Assembly: GCA_003971905.1 (NCBI GenBank)
Contig: RSEE01000042.1
Coordinates: forward strand, 62,001-126,000
Origin: Moniliella sp. 'wahieum'
Lineage: Eukaryota > Basidiomycota > Moniliellomycetes > Moniliellales > Moniliellaceae
Reading direction: 5' to 3'
Length of the DNA stretch: 64,000 bases
Part shown: piece by piece, positions 1-13,500 of the stretch
How positions within the stretch are numbered: the stretch's first letter is position 1
Layout of the letters: each line of letters begins with the position of its first letter
Made by a program: the position numbers and the translations under genes
Notes under the pieces: generated by a model
Database searches by the model: none
The model's input: only the letters and a program-made list of their open reading frames with translations
Told to the model about the DNA's origin: nothing

Positions 1-3000
1 GCCAGCTCCACAGCAAGAGCCGATCGAGCACGCTTCCTGGGCTCGTCAACGAGTGCTGGTGGATCAGCTTCACGCTCACGCTTGGTCACGTCGAGCATGC
101 GCCGGAACTCCGCGCGGGCGATGTCCCTCCCGGGTGTTGTAGGGGACGGTGGGGTGGTAAGGCCCGGCGGTCCGGGTGGGTGGACGCCGCGGAGGAAAGG
201 AGGGGAATGTCACCAGCAATACCATCTTCACCCACTGCTGTGGGATAGGGTTGAGCAAGGGGATCAAGGGATATCACGTACATAATCGTCCTGGAGGCGC
301 GGCTGCTCCTCCAGCCGACCCGACTCTCCTCAGCAAATGCACATCGTAAACTGTCACGATACGGTCCAACACCTCGACCCAAACACGTGACCTTTGACTT
401 GGCCCGGCAGGTCACTGTAACCCAGGTACACCCCTCGAACGGCACGTGGAGCGAGGTATTTGCCGCTGAGTTCACTAGCTTGTGTCCAGGCACGTCGATT
501 CCCACCATGCAGCACAACCCAAGCAGTGCAACCAAACACCCGCAGAGCAGACAGAGTGGGGGGTTGGCCCGTCCACAGTTCATACGGCGTCTTCCAGGCA
601 TGCGCTTTGCTGGCGAGGCGGTTGTGAATGTATCCGGCGTGCGTCGCAGCATAGGGCCAAAACCGCCCGGCAACTGGGCGTGGTGCATGAGACAACGGGA
701 CAACTTCTCAATCTCTTGGTTCATTCGCTCTGCGACGGCGTTCCCTGTGGATTCTTGAGTAGGAGAAGCTGTCAAAAGGCAACCTGAACGAGCAGCCCAT
801 GTCTTGACCTCATTAGTCCATAATTCGCCTTGGTCCACACGTAATTCTTTTGGATGTTTTTCTGTTTCGCGATGAATTAAGGTAGCCCACTGAATGAGGC
901 AGGGTGCAGCACTGGCCTTGTCCTTCAACGGCCAGACCCAGGTCATGCCACTGTAATTGTCCACCACGACAAGAATGTAGTGCCAAGGTACCTTGTGCTG
1001 CAAAGCATCTGGCTCATTCCAAGGGCCCACCACATCGGCTGACACCAGGTCGAGGCGGGCCAAGATGAGACGAGAATCATTCCCCCGCCGGGCTCGCGAC
1101 TTGGCAGTACGGCAAACATCGCAGGAAGAAAACTCAGGAAACGAAGGCGGCCAAGATCCCCCTTTGCTGGCCGTAGACGTGTGTTTCACGGCCTCAGCGC
1201 CGGCATGGCCAAGCCGAAGGTGCCACAACCAAGCTGACGCGCGCGTCAAGTCGGGGGCTGGGTCTCAGCTACAGGCCGAGGAAAGAGTTTGTCCCGCAAC
1301 TGGTCATCAGGATCATTCAAAGAGTCATCCTCAGTCTCCGATAGAATAGGGAACGCTAATACTGCACCGTCCACCTGGCAGTCATCCGTGCACACTACCA
1401 TTTCCGCTCTGGGGTAGGTGCCCTTCAGTGGAACCCCGAGGGAAGTGCCATTCTTGGTGAAAAACACCACCTCATGGTCCCGAAATAGCGTACTCCCACC
1501 CGTGGCTGCCACTCCTTGGGTACTGAGGAGATTAGTAATGAGGTCAGGTACCAGCATAACCCCATTGAAGTGAAGCGCCTCCCACTTGCGCTGGGATGGA
1601 TCATATTGTAGGAGGCGTAAGGTGCCATTCACCCCAGCGACCGGCAGTTTCTGCCCCCTGCAGTGACTACCGAGGTGGGACGGGAGGGAGGCACGAAGTT
1701 TTTCGCCAAGCTTGCATCATTGACAAGGCGATGGGAGGCTCCGCTGTCAAAGATAAATTCAGCCGAGCGAGGTGTGGAGCAAGGTGGAGATGGGATGTTG
1801 TTGTAGAAGAAGAAGGGGGGGAAAGAAGGGGCGCGGTGGGCGAGTGATAAACAATGCGCTCAACAAGTCCTCTGCGAGGATAATGAGCGCCTCACCCCGC
1901 GCGACCCCTATTCGATATCATCAAACCCCGCGGCAGGCTGCCCATCCTCCTCTGAGACGGAGAGGTCCATTACCGTTAAGCCGTGCGCCAAGGCTTGAAG
2001 CACACGCGCAACAGCATGCTGCTGTGGGGGCGCACGGTTGGTATTCGTGTTCCGTCCTGCCCCAGGGAGGGTGCGATTCCATCCTGACGTACCACGGGTA
2101 GAAATGCGGTTGTCCTGACGCGGCGCCGGGCAGTTGGCAGCGATATGTCCAGGCTGGCGGCAATTCCAGCAGACAGCCGCAACCCCCATCGCTCGTAGCT
2201 GCGCTGCCAGAGACATGTCTGCGTTCCCAAGCAGTCCCGTGGTCCCCGAATTAACGGGAGGGGTAGAGACATCAACAGCCAAAGATTCAACCGTAGGTAC
2301 CGAGATGGACGCAATCCGGTTAGATTCCATGACGAAGTTGGCCCGGGCCAACGACTGCAAGTCCCCCAAGACAGAATTGACGTGTGCCACGGTCACACGC
2401 TGTCCGGGAGGTAGCCCCGCGAAAATCAGCGGCCGATACGAATCACCACGCCGGAAAAGGGCTTCCAAACTGGACATCACACGTGCAGGGTCCCAGGTGG
2501 AGTACCCCAAGAGGGTCAGAACTTGGATGGAATCGAGCCAGCGCGTCAGGGCCTTAGAAGCCGGTTCTGCATTGGGATCCCATTCCGTCTGGTGCACCGA
2601 CAGCTGTAGTTCAGAGACGCTGGGCGTAGAAAGACGTACTTCCGCGAACAAGCACGACAAGAAGTCCGGAACCGAGTCAAGAATCCCGGGAGACGTTGTG
2701 GTCGCGAGGCGCGAAATGTAGGACGCGAGGGCAGGCGACACCAGCGTCATCAGTTGCGCAACGATCTGAGAGTGCACCCCCGGCGGCACCTCCATTGTTC
2801 CGGCCAAGATCGAAGCAAAGTCGTGATAAATGATGGCCAAACGAGTACGGAGGCCCTGCAGCCAGCGAAGAACAGCCAACGGGTCATTTTGCTCGGGACC
2901 ATGCACCAGAGGTGTCAGAGGCGAGGAAGCAAAAGCACGCGTCATACGCTTCGCCAATGTCATAACATCGAAATTCATGTGTCCCTGGACTAGACGCGGT

Positions 3001-3842
3001 GCATCCACCCACTTGGGCTGCTCCTCGATAGTCACCGTGCGAGCAGACGGGGCCCCTCGCTGATACGCTCCACAGAAGGGACGGTCACCGACGGCAAAGC
3101 AGCCGACGGGTCATGAGCAAAAGCCATACCACTGTCAGTCGGAACAGAACCTTTCGGGGTGCCCAACAGGTCAATACGGTGCACTGACTCAGTACTGACT
3201 CGAGCGGTCAGAAGCTGAAGTTCATCGTCAGATTCGGTAGTTGGAGCTGGGTCCTCTGGGTCGAGGAGCATGTCGCGCATGGCACGACGCTTCTGAGCAA
3301 CACGATGTTTGGAAGCCTTATTGTCCTCGTACAGTTTCCAAGCATTACGCACTGCCTTGAGATGGCGAAAGATTGCCTTCTGCAAGTCCTCAAAGGTGGA
3401 GAAGCGATGAGACTTGGTATAAAAGACGTAGGCAACATAGAAGTCGGTCGGTGTGAGCAAGAAGTTTTCGCCACCATGGCCCTTATTGTAGTCGGTAATG
3501 ATATCAGCCACAATAGAGTCCTTGTCTGCCACTGCAGAACCAGGGGCCGGGGAGGCTATGCCCTTCCCCGGGATACCCCAGCGGCGAATGGTAGGAATGA
3601 CGTCCTGGATGAAATCGGCAGCGACATCCACGTCAACGTCCCACAGGATGGTGTTCAGTCCAGACCAAGCACCAATCGTGTGCTTGATGCGAAAAGCCGG
3701 CCATTTCGCTGTCTTGCCAGGAGCCATCCCGTCTTGAGAGTTGGGGTTAAACTCGCCACGACGAACATACGCTTCCACAATGTCATCAGGCGAGGAAACC
3801 GGGTGCGCAGAATGCGCAGAGGCAGAAGATAAGGGCGACATA
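1..3842 (-). mobile_element. Ty1/copia LTR retrotransposon, cut by the window edge
   Basis: The minus strand reads, in order, a Gag region (about 3841 to 1908) with a CCHC zinc knuckle (CWNCRQPGHIAANC), a retropepsin-like region (about 1760 to 1246) with the active-site motif FDSGASH, and a GAG-pre-integrase plus integrase core (about 1249 to 86) with HLRLGH, a Cys pair (CDVC) and DNYSGMTWVW. Gag, protease, then integrase ahead of reverse transcriptase is the Ty1/copia order; reverse transcriptase and RNase H would lie left of position 1. The right-hand (5') LTR should lie just above 3842 but has no partner in the window, so its limits cannot be set. The copy looks broken, with roughly two or three interruptions, and is probably old. 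It lies in non-genic sequence at the window edge. Confidence 0.9.
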
Positions 3843-6284
3843 ACCTGCTAGACTGCAGGGGAAACGCTATGGGCAGCACGAGAGATAAGCTTCAAGGCGT
3901 GCAAGAAGGCAGGGCAGTTAGCCACAAGTCCTTCAAGCAAGCTCAAGGGAAGAAGATAAGAGTCAAGCAAGCAAGTCGGAACAGACAAAGGGGTGGCGTT
4001 GGCCACGCAAGGTTCGAATCACCCGAACCAGCGAGCATCACGATCCATTGGAGAGAGTGCAGGTGAACCCTAGCACTACCCTCTAGCAACGTGGGGATGG
4101 GTACTCTAACGCCCGGTAAAAGTATTCCCTCTAAGATCTAACGCCCGGTAAAAGTATATACGCCGATGGGCTGTATACCGCGTATACATGGCTCTACGAA
4201 CCATATACTAGTCAAAACACCCTATATGCGCGATTGCGAATCAGGTACATGACACGCACCAAAATCCCTATCGCGCTTCAAGTCCTGTCCAATTTCAGAT
4301 TCTGTGCGTTCTGATTGCCGCTGACCGGTTACCCGTCCTTAGCAGTATAGTAACTGCTCAGTCACTAGTCACTAGTCACTAGCTTCGCAAGAGGTACCAG
4401 GTACCCCCTGGTACCTTCCCGTCGGTCAAAAGCTGGTGTACACACAGGAACCCCCCCACGTCCATTGAATTCCTCATCGTCCAACACTTGTGTGGCGCCA
4501 ATCCCATACCATATACTCCTGTAAATGTGTGTTCACTTGGACGAGCTTTTCTTATACGCACCTCTGCTGTCCTGCACGCCATACGGGATGGCCATTTTCC
4601 GTGGGTCTCTGTTACAGTAGCTGTGCTGCGTTCCTTGGCGCGGACCATTCTAAGCGACTGTGTGCGTGGCGTGGATGGTGCTCTTCGTGATACTCCGTCA
4701 CCATCGCTGGCAACTCCCCCCCCCCCCCCCCCCCGCACTCGAGGTCACTAGAACCACAGAACCAGGCGACTCTCTGGAGAAAAACTGGAACCCAGAAACC
4801 CGCCCGTCACACTGAGGCAATCAAGAGGGCCACATTGGGTTGCGGAAGCTTCCCGAGTCGCTCGCCTTCACAGTTGGACGAAACGAATCGCCGACTGCAA
4901 AATGACGGGGGTACCTGGAGACATTCCCAGTGAATGCAGTTGATGATGTTAATGGTCGTATGAGGGCCACATAAGAACGATTCAGTGTCAATGAGAAGCT
5001 GCGCAACCGGAACAGTTCTATGGTTACAAGATGGCACACGGAGAGGAAACCTACGTGTTCCTGCGCGCGTCAATAACTCAGCACTCATCCGCTTGCATTG
5101 CGTTACGTTCGCTCTGTATTGATCCGACTGGTAAGGAGGATAAGGGGAGGTGAGCCACGGTTCATCTCACGTTCATCTCGACCTTGCAAAAGCGCCCTTG
5201 CCGTCACTGCTGTTGCCGCTGTTGCCGTCGCGTCTATCGTCGAGACCGTCAAAGGATTCGAATTTCAATCCCGACTCTTTGATTCTTGCCCTTGATTGCC
5301 TTGACCTCCTTCTCCTTGGGGGGCTGCATGCGTACGGTGTAGCACACCCTCACGTCCACATTTCCTTGGGAACCTGAAGGATGTCTTGGGAAATCAAATT
5401 GCACTGCAGGATGACGCCAAAGAAGGTGACACAGATGGCCAAGACCTCTTGCCTGAGCGCAGAAGGATCGGATCTTCAAACTACTCTCCTCGTCAACAGC
5501 TGACCGTATATGTATACCAACACTACGTCCCCATACTCCACTAGTTTTGCTCTGATGCATGATGCATTCCATTTGGAGCGGGGAGGCTGGAGTTGGGCGC
5601 TGGTACGGTCTCTCCCGGCCTCCCAATGTCACATGCGAGGCCAGGAGCAGTCCAGCCCAACGGTTCTGGATTCACGATCGTCCTGAAGAAAAAGGTTGTA
5701 TTCTAGCTCCATTGATTTTTTCACTGAACTCTTGGATTGGCGATCCTTTCCCTCTCTCCCCCGCCCTGGTTCACTTCCACCACGCCATGTGCGTGCTCTA
5801 TATACACACAGTATGGGGGTTGGAGGGTGAGGATGCAGAGTAATATTTTTGCAGCATAACACACTGCAGTCGTACGAGCTCACAGTCTGTGCGCGGTCCA
5901 GCCGCATACACAATCGGATTAAGCGGGTGCAGCGCACTTTGACCACTGAGTTTTTCACCAGCAAGTCAAAGTGGGCGGATGCGGGGCGGGGGGGGGGGGG
6001 GGGGGGGGGAACGCTGTAACTTAAGCGGCTGTTGGCTTTTGACGTAAAGAGGGATTGAAGGAGTACGACTGATGGGTCAGGCGCGAGGAGGGCGCCGAAA
6101 GGAAGGACATGAAATCGAGGTGAGGCGGGGAAGGAACGGAAGGAAGGGTAGCACAATATAGATATCGAGTGAGGGGGAAGAATGTATGGAGAGCAGCGCA
6201 CCGGCCCGGGCGCCGAGCACGGAGCGCAAGAACATGAGAGTGCGAAGTGTTGATGGGCCTGGGCTAGCCACACCATACACAGAT
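3843..6284. other. Spacer: possible LTR/leader of the copia element, then no gene seen
   Basis: The first 550 bases contain a short direct repeat (TAACGCCCGGTAAAAGTAT near 4110 and 4140) and end in a CACTAGT cluster at 4361-4383. They may include the copia leader and LTR, but the ends are not identifiable. A run of about 17-20 C lies near 4717-4734 and a run of about 20 G near 5989-6009. One exact copy of TGATGCATGATG lies at 5553-5564. The reading frames here are short and resemble no protein family I know. Confidence 0.5.
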
Positions 6285-8021
6285 TTACGCTGAAGGCCGC
6301 GCGTTGTGGGCCATCTTGTCAAACGCAGCATAAATGTTCTTGACCCGGTTTGCATTGATGTGCGCCGAGACGGAAGCCACACTGGCAGATGAAGCGCTTG
6401 CCACCCTTGCCACACTGGCTACACTGGCCACACTTGCCGCACTTACGACAGACGCGAGGGACATACTCGACACACTCGATGCACTGGCTGCCGACACACG
6501 TGCCACCGACGAGGCGGAAGCTATCTTAGCGCTGGCCAGAGAAGCATGCCGTGCCGATTGCGATGCTGCCTTGACGCTAGCTTGCGATGCCGAGGCCATT
6601 TTGGCACTAGCGACCGAAGCATGCGACGCCAAGGCCAACTTGGCACTGATCTGCGAAGATTTCGACGCCTCAGACGCCTCGGACGATTCCGACACTTCCG
6701 ATGCTCGGGACGCAGCGGCGAGAGAAGAAACGATGACCGGTGCTGTCGGTTGCAAACTGCCCCCACTCGCCTGTACGTCCGAGTGCTCGGTGGGACGGGT
6801 GCTAGATGCGTGGCTGAGGGAGTGGGAGGAGGAAGGGGTGGGGGAGGCAGAAGCGGCGGCCTCACTCGCGTGGGCAAGGTGCGAAGCAAGGTGCACAGAG
6901 GAAGCAGAAGCAGAGGCAAGGGTAAGGGAGGAACGTGACGCCGCCGCAACAGCTGCGGCAGAGGCCGATGCTGAAGCTGCTGCCTTGGAGGCAGAGTAGG
7001 ACGAAGCGTGCGCGAGCCAGGCCTGGACCGATGCGTCAGATGAAGCAACCGACGCAGCCGACGCAGCCGACGCAGCGGAAACACGAGAGTGCTGGGCCTT
7101 GAGCTGAGCTGCTTTGGATGCATGCACGGCAGAGGCAGCAGAGCGGGAGGCCTCGGCGGATTGCGCCGCTGCCTCGCTGGCAGATGAGACGGAGGCTACA
7201 GAGGCAGCCGAGATCGCTGCTGAGCGAGAGGAGGCGGGAGAGGTGACGGGATTTCGAAGCTTGGGCAGCGGCAGCAGCGAACTTGGATTTGGATTGCGAG
7301 TCAACCGAGCTGGGGGAAGGCCTGGAGGGATGAGTGGGGTGGGCTGATCCCCCGCCACGGCCGCAGGGGGAGGGTGTGCCGTCGTCAAAAGTCCATTGGA
7401 CAGGGAAGATGCCAATCGAGTGTTGAGCCAGCTCGCCAAACAGGTCGTAGGTCAAGTCAATGTCACACTATGGTCAGAAAAGAGAGCAGGTCAGGACATC
7501 CGCCCCAACAAAGATAGCACGAGAGGGGACAGAGGGAGATAGATACAATGTTGCCGCAGGTGTTGCCCGTTTGCGGACACTGGTCCATAATTTGCGCTTG
7601 GGCCGTCGTGCCGTCGGGGCCGGTGATGGTGATGGGCTTGTAGCACAGGTCGGACGCGCTGATCCCTTGGTTGGCAAAGTGGGCCCAGCCCACTTGGGAC
7701 AAAGCAACGGCAGGCGTGGCATCGGACAAGGTGCGCCCGCAGCTCGAGATGGCGCCGCCCTCGGTGACGGGGTGGTACCACGTCGCCTCGCCGGACCGTT
7801 TGTCGAGACTGCTGCGCTGGGCAAGCGTGTGGTTGGCAAGGTAGGCGTGCCGCCCGACAGCTGGCGGTGCAGACGCCTGGGGCGCGAGCATGGGCAGCGT
7901 GGGCAAGAGCGGCGTGGTGGTGGGCACGTGGCAAGTGCACGTCCTCGCCAGCGAAGGCGGAGGCGGAGGCGACCGCGGCCAGCACACCGGCCACGGTGGA
8001 AAGACGGAGGGAGATGCACAT
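6285..8021 (-). CDS. Secreted RlpA-like double-psi beta-barrel protein with Ser/Ala-rich tail
   Basis: The product starts MCISLRLSTVAGVLAAVASA, a clear signal peptide. A short linker is followed by a double-psi beta-barrel of the RlpA/barwin/expansin-like type: GEATWYHP, then SSCGRTLSD, CYKPITI, MDQCPQTGNTCG and DLTYDLFGELA. Two introns fit: 7940-7877 (64 nt, GT-AG, changes frame after the signal peptide) and 7546-7468 (79 nt, GTATCT...ATAG, joins TCGNI to CDIDLTYDL). After the barrel the frame moves to a tail of about 350 residues, nearly all Ser and Ala with Val/Lys (many SA, SAAS, ASVAS repeats), ending AAFDKMAHNARPSA. The last joint may be a very short intron or an indel. Relatives are extracellular and act at cell walls, some loosening polysaccharide; catalysis is not established for most. 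No GPI signal is visible. Confidence 0.8.
7468..7546 (-). other. Intron 2 of the RlpA-like gene (predicted)
   Basis: Donor GTATCT, acceptor CCATAG, 79 nt. Splicing joins TCGNI directly to CDIDLTYDLF, restoring the second conserved half of the barrel. Confidence 0.75.
7877..7940 (-). other. Intron 1 of the RlpA-like gene (predicted)
   Basis: On the minus strand the donor is GTGCAC and the acceptor CCCCAG, 64 nt in length. Removing it joins the signal-peptide frame to the frame carrying the barrel. The donor is not the strongest form, so a one-base indel is the alternative. Confidence 0.5.
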
Positions 8022-9692
8022 GGTGCGAAAGAGGGTGGGGCTGGGTTAGCTGAGGACGAAGGAACGTGGAGGGGGGGGTAACAGGGGAAGGGAACGGGAA
8101 AGGAGAAGGAGAAGGGGGGCGAGGGTGGGCAAGCGGAGGGAAAAGAGAGGATGTGTTTGCGGACGCACTGACGGATGCACTAACGGCTAGCTTTTGCCGC
8201 TTCGGGCAGTCACTAGTCACTCCTGAGAGAGTAACACTGTTGATACATGATCGATGCATGATCAGTGGCGGATTGGTGCCTCGCCTGTGACACCTGCCCC
8301 CACACAAGCAGCACAGGCCGACTCACACGCTGTCTGTATCTTGGCGTCTGTGCCTGGCGGGGCGTGGCGGCTGTGTTGCGTGCTGGTCGTTTCCGCTCAT
8401 CGGTCGTCGATCCTCCGGCCGTGCCGGCTGGGCGTGGCGGCCCAAGCGAACACAAACAGCACGAAGCACTCACCGGACTCCCCTCCTGCTGCCGGCGCCC
8501 ACCCGATCGACACGACACATAATACCGGCAGCCGCCGACACGGCCTCTATGCTCCGCTTCCTGATGAGGCACATCATGCATCACCGATCACCACCATCCA
8601 TTGCATCGCCACTGCCTCTGTCCCGCCGGCCTGTACCCACCCACGTGCGTAGCACAAATTTTGCCCCATCTCAGACTCTGCAGCCTCCGCGTGGCAGATC
8701 TCTCGTAGATCCCATCAATGCATCACATGCTTAATGAACATCATTCTCACTTGCAACCCTCCCAGCATGGCCTCGCCTGCAGCTCAGAACGCAACACATA
8801 GTTGATGGCGGGGGCAGTGCTTGATGGCGATGGGTGTGGGTATGAAAACGTGGCCGTGAAGCCAGTTATGTGTCGGTACTGTCGGCTTGATCCGCGGGCC
8901 CAGTAGGACGAAAGTCACGTGGTGACGTGGCGGAGCGAACGATAACGATGGGTGCTGTCCCGGCCTTACTAGCGAGCAGGGCTAAAGGAAGGAGGGGAAT
9001 GGAATAATCAGCTGTTGAGGTATATAGAGGCGACGGCGAGAGAAGAGACTATATAAGGTTGAGCTCAGACGGGCCTATATAGAATGCGAGTGGAATATTG
9101 TGGCAGTGGCATCAGGAGCTGACGCGCTGATGGTGAGCCAATTGGGGATTGTGGCTAGTGGGTAGCCATCGTATGTTTGTATGATCAAGAAAAGGCACTG
9201 CGTATAGCGAGTGCAAAACAGTGTGTGAGCAATAGAGGGAAGATCAACCAAAGGGCGATATTGGACGAGAGCAAAGGAAAGAAAAGCGGGGTTTCAACAC
9301 GACTAAGTGAGAATAAAAGAAGGGGGGTTGTATTGATGCATCCAAGAAAGAAAGAGGCGGAGCAGTAAAGCGATTTGAAACGATGGAATAGGACGAAGAG
9401 AAGGAATTGAAGCAACAAAGGAGGCAGGTGTCGGTAGGTAAATTGAAAGGCGTGTGAACTTAGTTCCTCCACCCCTTCGGAGCAGCAAGAGATATGTGGT
9501 TCGCCTCTCCCTGAATGTTGCAAGGGAGAGGGGTGTCAGATCATGCCATGCTATTGAAGGAGCCCTTGGCCCACTAGGCCGTATAGGCACCATGGCGTGA
9601 TTCCTATCAGTGGGGAGATCCTGTGTCCACCTCTCGACTATGCTCCCTTCCCGAGAAGTTACATATACCTCCAGTCCGTCCATAGGTGTATC
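8022..9692. other. Spacer upstream of the RlpA-like gene; no gene seen
   Basis: Pyrimidine-rich on the gene's strand next to the start (8060-8140), as in many fungal promoters. It holds one CACTAGT cluster (8209-8222) and one exact reverse copy of TGATGCATGATG (8572-8583). Nothing in the translated frames is recognisable. Confidence 0.6.
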
Positions 9693-10554
9693 TGTCACGG
9701 GCGGGCGCCGCCAGGGGCCCGCCCTGGGGTTTTTTGGGGTACAATCCCTTAGGCAACGGTAGGTCGACTCATGGTAGTTTCGGGCTTGGGCTGGTTGGTG
9801 TGTCCGAGCGGAGCTAGGGACGAGGAGAGGCCTTTGGTGGGGCGGCTGCACGTGTGGCAAGGCTGCATCTGCACCGGCTTGGGCCGAGTAACGTGTCTGA
9901 AGCCTCCGGGACTTAGGGACGGAAAGGGCAGAGGGGGACAAACACTGCCTCAATGAGACTGGGATCGACGCGACCAAAGGAGGGCTCGCGCGACTGGACT
10001 GACGAAGGGCTGGAGGACGAGGTCGGAGGAGATGTCGGATGCTAACAAGAGGAGCTGCCTGTACTGGATCAATTGGCTGGAAAACGGGCAGGAGTCGGAC
10101 AGGATAGGGGGAGGGTAGTAGACGGGGGGTTGAGACGAGAGTGGGGACGAGAAAGGAAGGTGGGGGAAAAGATCCCCATCAACCAGGGGTACAGGCAGGA
10201 TCAAAAGGAAAACGGATACAAGAAGGGGTGTAGAAAGGAAGACATGTCAAAAGCGAGGTTGGTCGCCACAGGCGCGACCGAGAAAGGAAACGGAAACGGG
10301 AACGGGACGGCAGACACGCCACAGCACTGGAAGCTCGGTGGCCTTATTTAGGCCGGCCGACTTGGACTTGGGCGGCGGGCGACTACTGTCGCGCGTACGC
10401 ATGGCAACTCGGGCCACCGTACTTAATTTAGCCACCAACCATCATCACACAGTTGGTTGGCCTGCGGTGCACGCTCTACTGGACATGTGCGGAGCAGGCG
10501 GGCCTTAGCTTGGGTCGGACCATCTCATGTCCGCCGCAGCCAGGCTCCGTGACA
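9693..10554 (+). repeat. LTR-like repeat, copy 1
   Basis: About 862 bases beginning TGTCAC and ending GTGACA, short inverted ends typical of LTRs. It aligns along its whole length, same orientation, with 14989-15869: shared blocks include TTGTGGGGTACAAT-like starts, CGGTAGTTT, CATGTCAAAAG, GGCCACCGTAC and GCTCTACTGG. Judged by eye the copies are roughly three-quarters identical with many small gaps, so an old insertion. No target-site duplication is visible. The outer ends are inferred from where the alignment stops. Confidence 0.7.
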
Positions 10555-13500
10555 TTACGCTCCTCTTCACAAGGCGTGTCCGCACGCTTCCATGGATGGG
10601 CTTCCCTCTCTCTCAGCAAGGGGAGGGGGTGAAGGAGTGACGCTTACCCGTGCGCACATCTCTCCTTTCCACGGTGATGAAGCAATGATCGCGAGGTATG
10701 CCCTTTTCTCCTTCAATCTTGGGGCATACAATCGGCGTCAAACTCCTTTCGCGCCGACCAAACTTGGAAACGGGGACTGGGTACTTGGATACTCGGCACG
10801 CCCCTCCTTCCTTCGAGCGTCGGCGGCGCGAGTCAACTAACTCTTCTAATTCGCACGCCCCTCCTTCCTTTGAGCGTGGGGGTGCGAGTCAAAGCCATCT
10901 TGAGAGCAGAGAAACCGAGGGGTAGAGGGCGTGTTGGCCCGCCGGCCAATGCTCGCCTCCTTTGAGACTTGGGGGAGAGTACTTACCCTTTTTTCGCCTG
11001 CGTCAACCGTCGGCCAACCCTTTAGGGTTCACGGACTATAGTAACGCTAGTCCTCCTGATCGTTTCAGTTCAGTACCCAGCCTTGCCAACACGAGCCGTA
11101 TCCGAATTGAGAGGCACAACCTTCTTTAGGTCCGTTCGCATCTGTCAGTAGTGTTCGGGCTCGACAACTGAGTAAGTAGCCTGCCTCCGTGAAGAGAAAG
11201 CAGCCCTCCTAAACCATGGTTGGGCTGTGAAGTCCGAGACCGCCTTTGACAGCGGGGCCTGAGGCCAAATCACCTCTAACTTGAAGTCATACTGACTTGA
11301 TCCTCTCTTCGAGAGTGACCGCGTTTATTCGATCGTGTTCGCGCCGCCCCCAGAAGATTTAACGCCCAATTCTGTGATCTGGAGCCCAAACGATACAGGT
11401 AAACCTTCCAGGCGATCAATCATTCGCATCATATGAGTGGCTGCCACGATGAGAGTCCTTCCCTAGGAAAAAAAAAAAACCTGTGTAGCCGAGTGAATTG
11501 ATCGAGAACGAAATGCTGTATTTGGTAATCTTGACACATCACCCACAGTTATCGCATGACAGCCTACTCTGTTTCCGTTCGAACGGGCGGCCATAACATT
11601 GAGAGTAGGTCAAGAAAAAAAAAGCACTGAGATCTCGCAGGCAGTTTTCTCTGAAATAGATTGTTTTGGCAGCAAACAGGTTGGTTTTCAGAGTGCGGCA
11701 ATGGCCATAAAGAGCACGTTTAACAAACTTTAACACCTGGATGGAGAGACAACAGGCAACATGTCAAAACAAAAATAAACAGAAAATGAAGCCGATTTAA
11801 GTGCAACGTGTACCCGCCATAGGCACGCAACAAGATCAATGTGTCCAGGAATGAACCAATGGACTTGGAGTGTGAGAACGAGCAAAAATCATTGCATTCA
11901 ATGTTACACACAGTTAGCCTTTTGCCTTTAGCCAACATCCGAATGTTTTTGATTCAAAGTAGGAGTATCATTCTCTGTAACTCTTCCGCCGAAACGGCGT
12001 GGCGGTCTCATCAGTTCAGACGGTTATCCTTCCGCATCCTGAGCAATGGTGATTTATTACCACCAGGCACTCAGTATGGCGGTGTAAACCATCGAGTAGT
12101 TTCCATGACACTCATATAGCGACAGGCCAACAACAGGATCTGAATGGAACATTTGTGATGGAAAGGAGCTCTTCAGTCTCCCTAGACGGCTACTGAAGTG
12201 ATCGATAACGATCGGCTACTCCCCTTAAATGTCATTGCTTATTTCAGGAACAATATCATGCTACGGTATGAGTACCCAGTCCATAATGATAGCAGCGTCT
12301 CAGTTAATGGCGATCTATTTACACTGAACTGCGGCAATTAGACAATTGCCCAAGTAGTTAAAGTCCCAGCAGGAACTGTTCCCTGGTAAGGGAAGGGATC
12401 GAGAAATATTAATGGTTGAATGCCCTGCACGGCGATGGGCGTCTAACCCATGTTTCTTCTCCACTTTGTATTGAGCAGCCCAATACAATTTTGTCACTGT
12501 ATCATTACTGAATCCGTTTCGTAATGCTACTGTGACTTGGAAGTCACATTGCGGCCACGAGAGGGAAGCGGCATATCCTCTGAGAACATTTACTAGTTTT
12601 TCAACTGTTTGACTCGCAAGTACTTATAATCGTACCCGCAGTAGACATCGCAACAACTCCCCACTCGATGGACTATTCAGCAATGATCAATCCCTTTTCG
12701 TTCTGCGGAGGCACCAACTTCCTTTGGTATCCGCCGCTGTGTTGCCAAGAAAGGTGTATGGCTCGGTGGGTATATAGCTCTCCATGGCCATATCTAGAAA
12801 GTGATGACAAATTCTTTCTGGTATCTCCTCAAGACTAGTTTCATATTGTTTGCTCAACCATTAGTCTAGCCTTCGTATAGTTAGATGGAAGGATAACTGA
12901 ACACCCAATTGGTGGAAACAAGACCGTCGTCCACATTTTATCTCTTCCCCACGGAATGATGTCTAACCCTTGTGCGTGCCCTAGAAACAATGATCCTACT
13001 TGGGAGGTTGTAGGAATAGTATATCGCTACGGTGGCAAATATAATGACCAGGGACAAAAAATTAGTTACCGGGCCCCGCTCTTTCTGCAATGAAAAACGG
13101 GTGTCGGTTAGAGAGGTCAGTTTGGGAGCAGTGTGGCGTTCTCCAGCCCCCAACTCTGTAAACCATAACAATGCACCAGTAGATGGATTAATGAGGCATA
13201 GAATGTCGTACCGTCCATTCATCCGATATACCATTGAATGATGTATAATGTATCCACTTTTGTCTGAGGTTTACCACTGTCGCCGTAGAGTCGTTGAAGC
13301 AAAATTTGACTGGGGCACTCGAAACTTCGATCATTAAACACAAGTAGTGGTAAAGAAACAGTATTTTTGGTCCATAACTTACCGACTGGCAAGAGCAGCG
13401 ATAACGCTGCGAAAATAATGACCCGGCACGCGAAAGTTCTGCTATCCTGAAAAGGCAAACAGCGTTGTTCTGCACTAATGGTGTCAGCCTCTGTGACATC

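Noticed and set aside
3995-4045. tRNA gene suggested by GGTTCGAATC near 4010
   Set aside because: The stem of the apparent T-arm does not pair beyond one base pair and no D- or anticodon arm fits upstream. It may be a primer-binding site of the copia element, but that is not shown.
6334-6999. Plus-strand frame antisense to the Ser/Ala tail
   Set aside because: It is open only because the sense strand is made of repeated GCN/TCN codons; the signal peptide and barrel lie on the minus strand.
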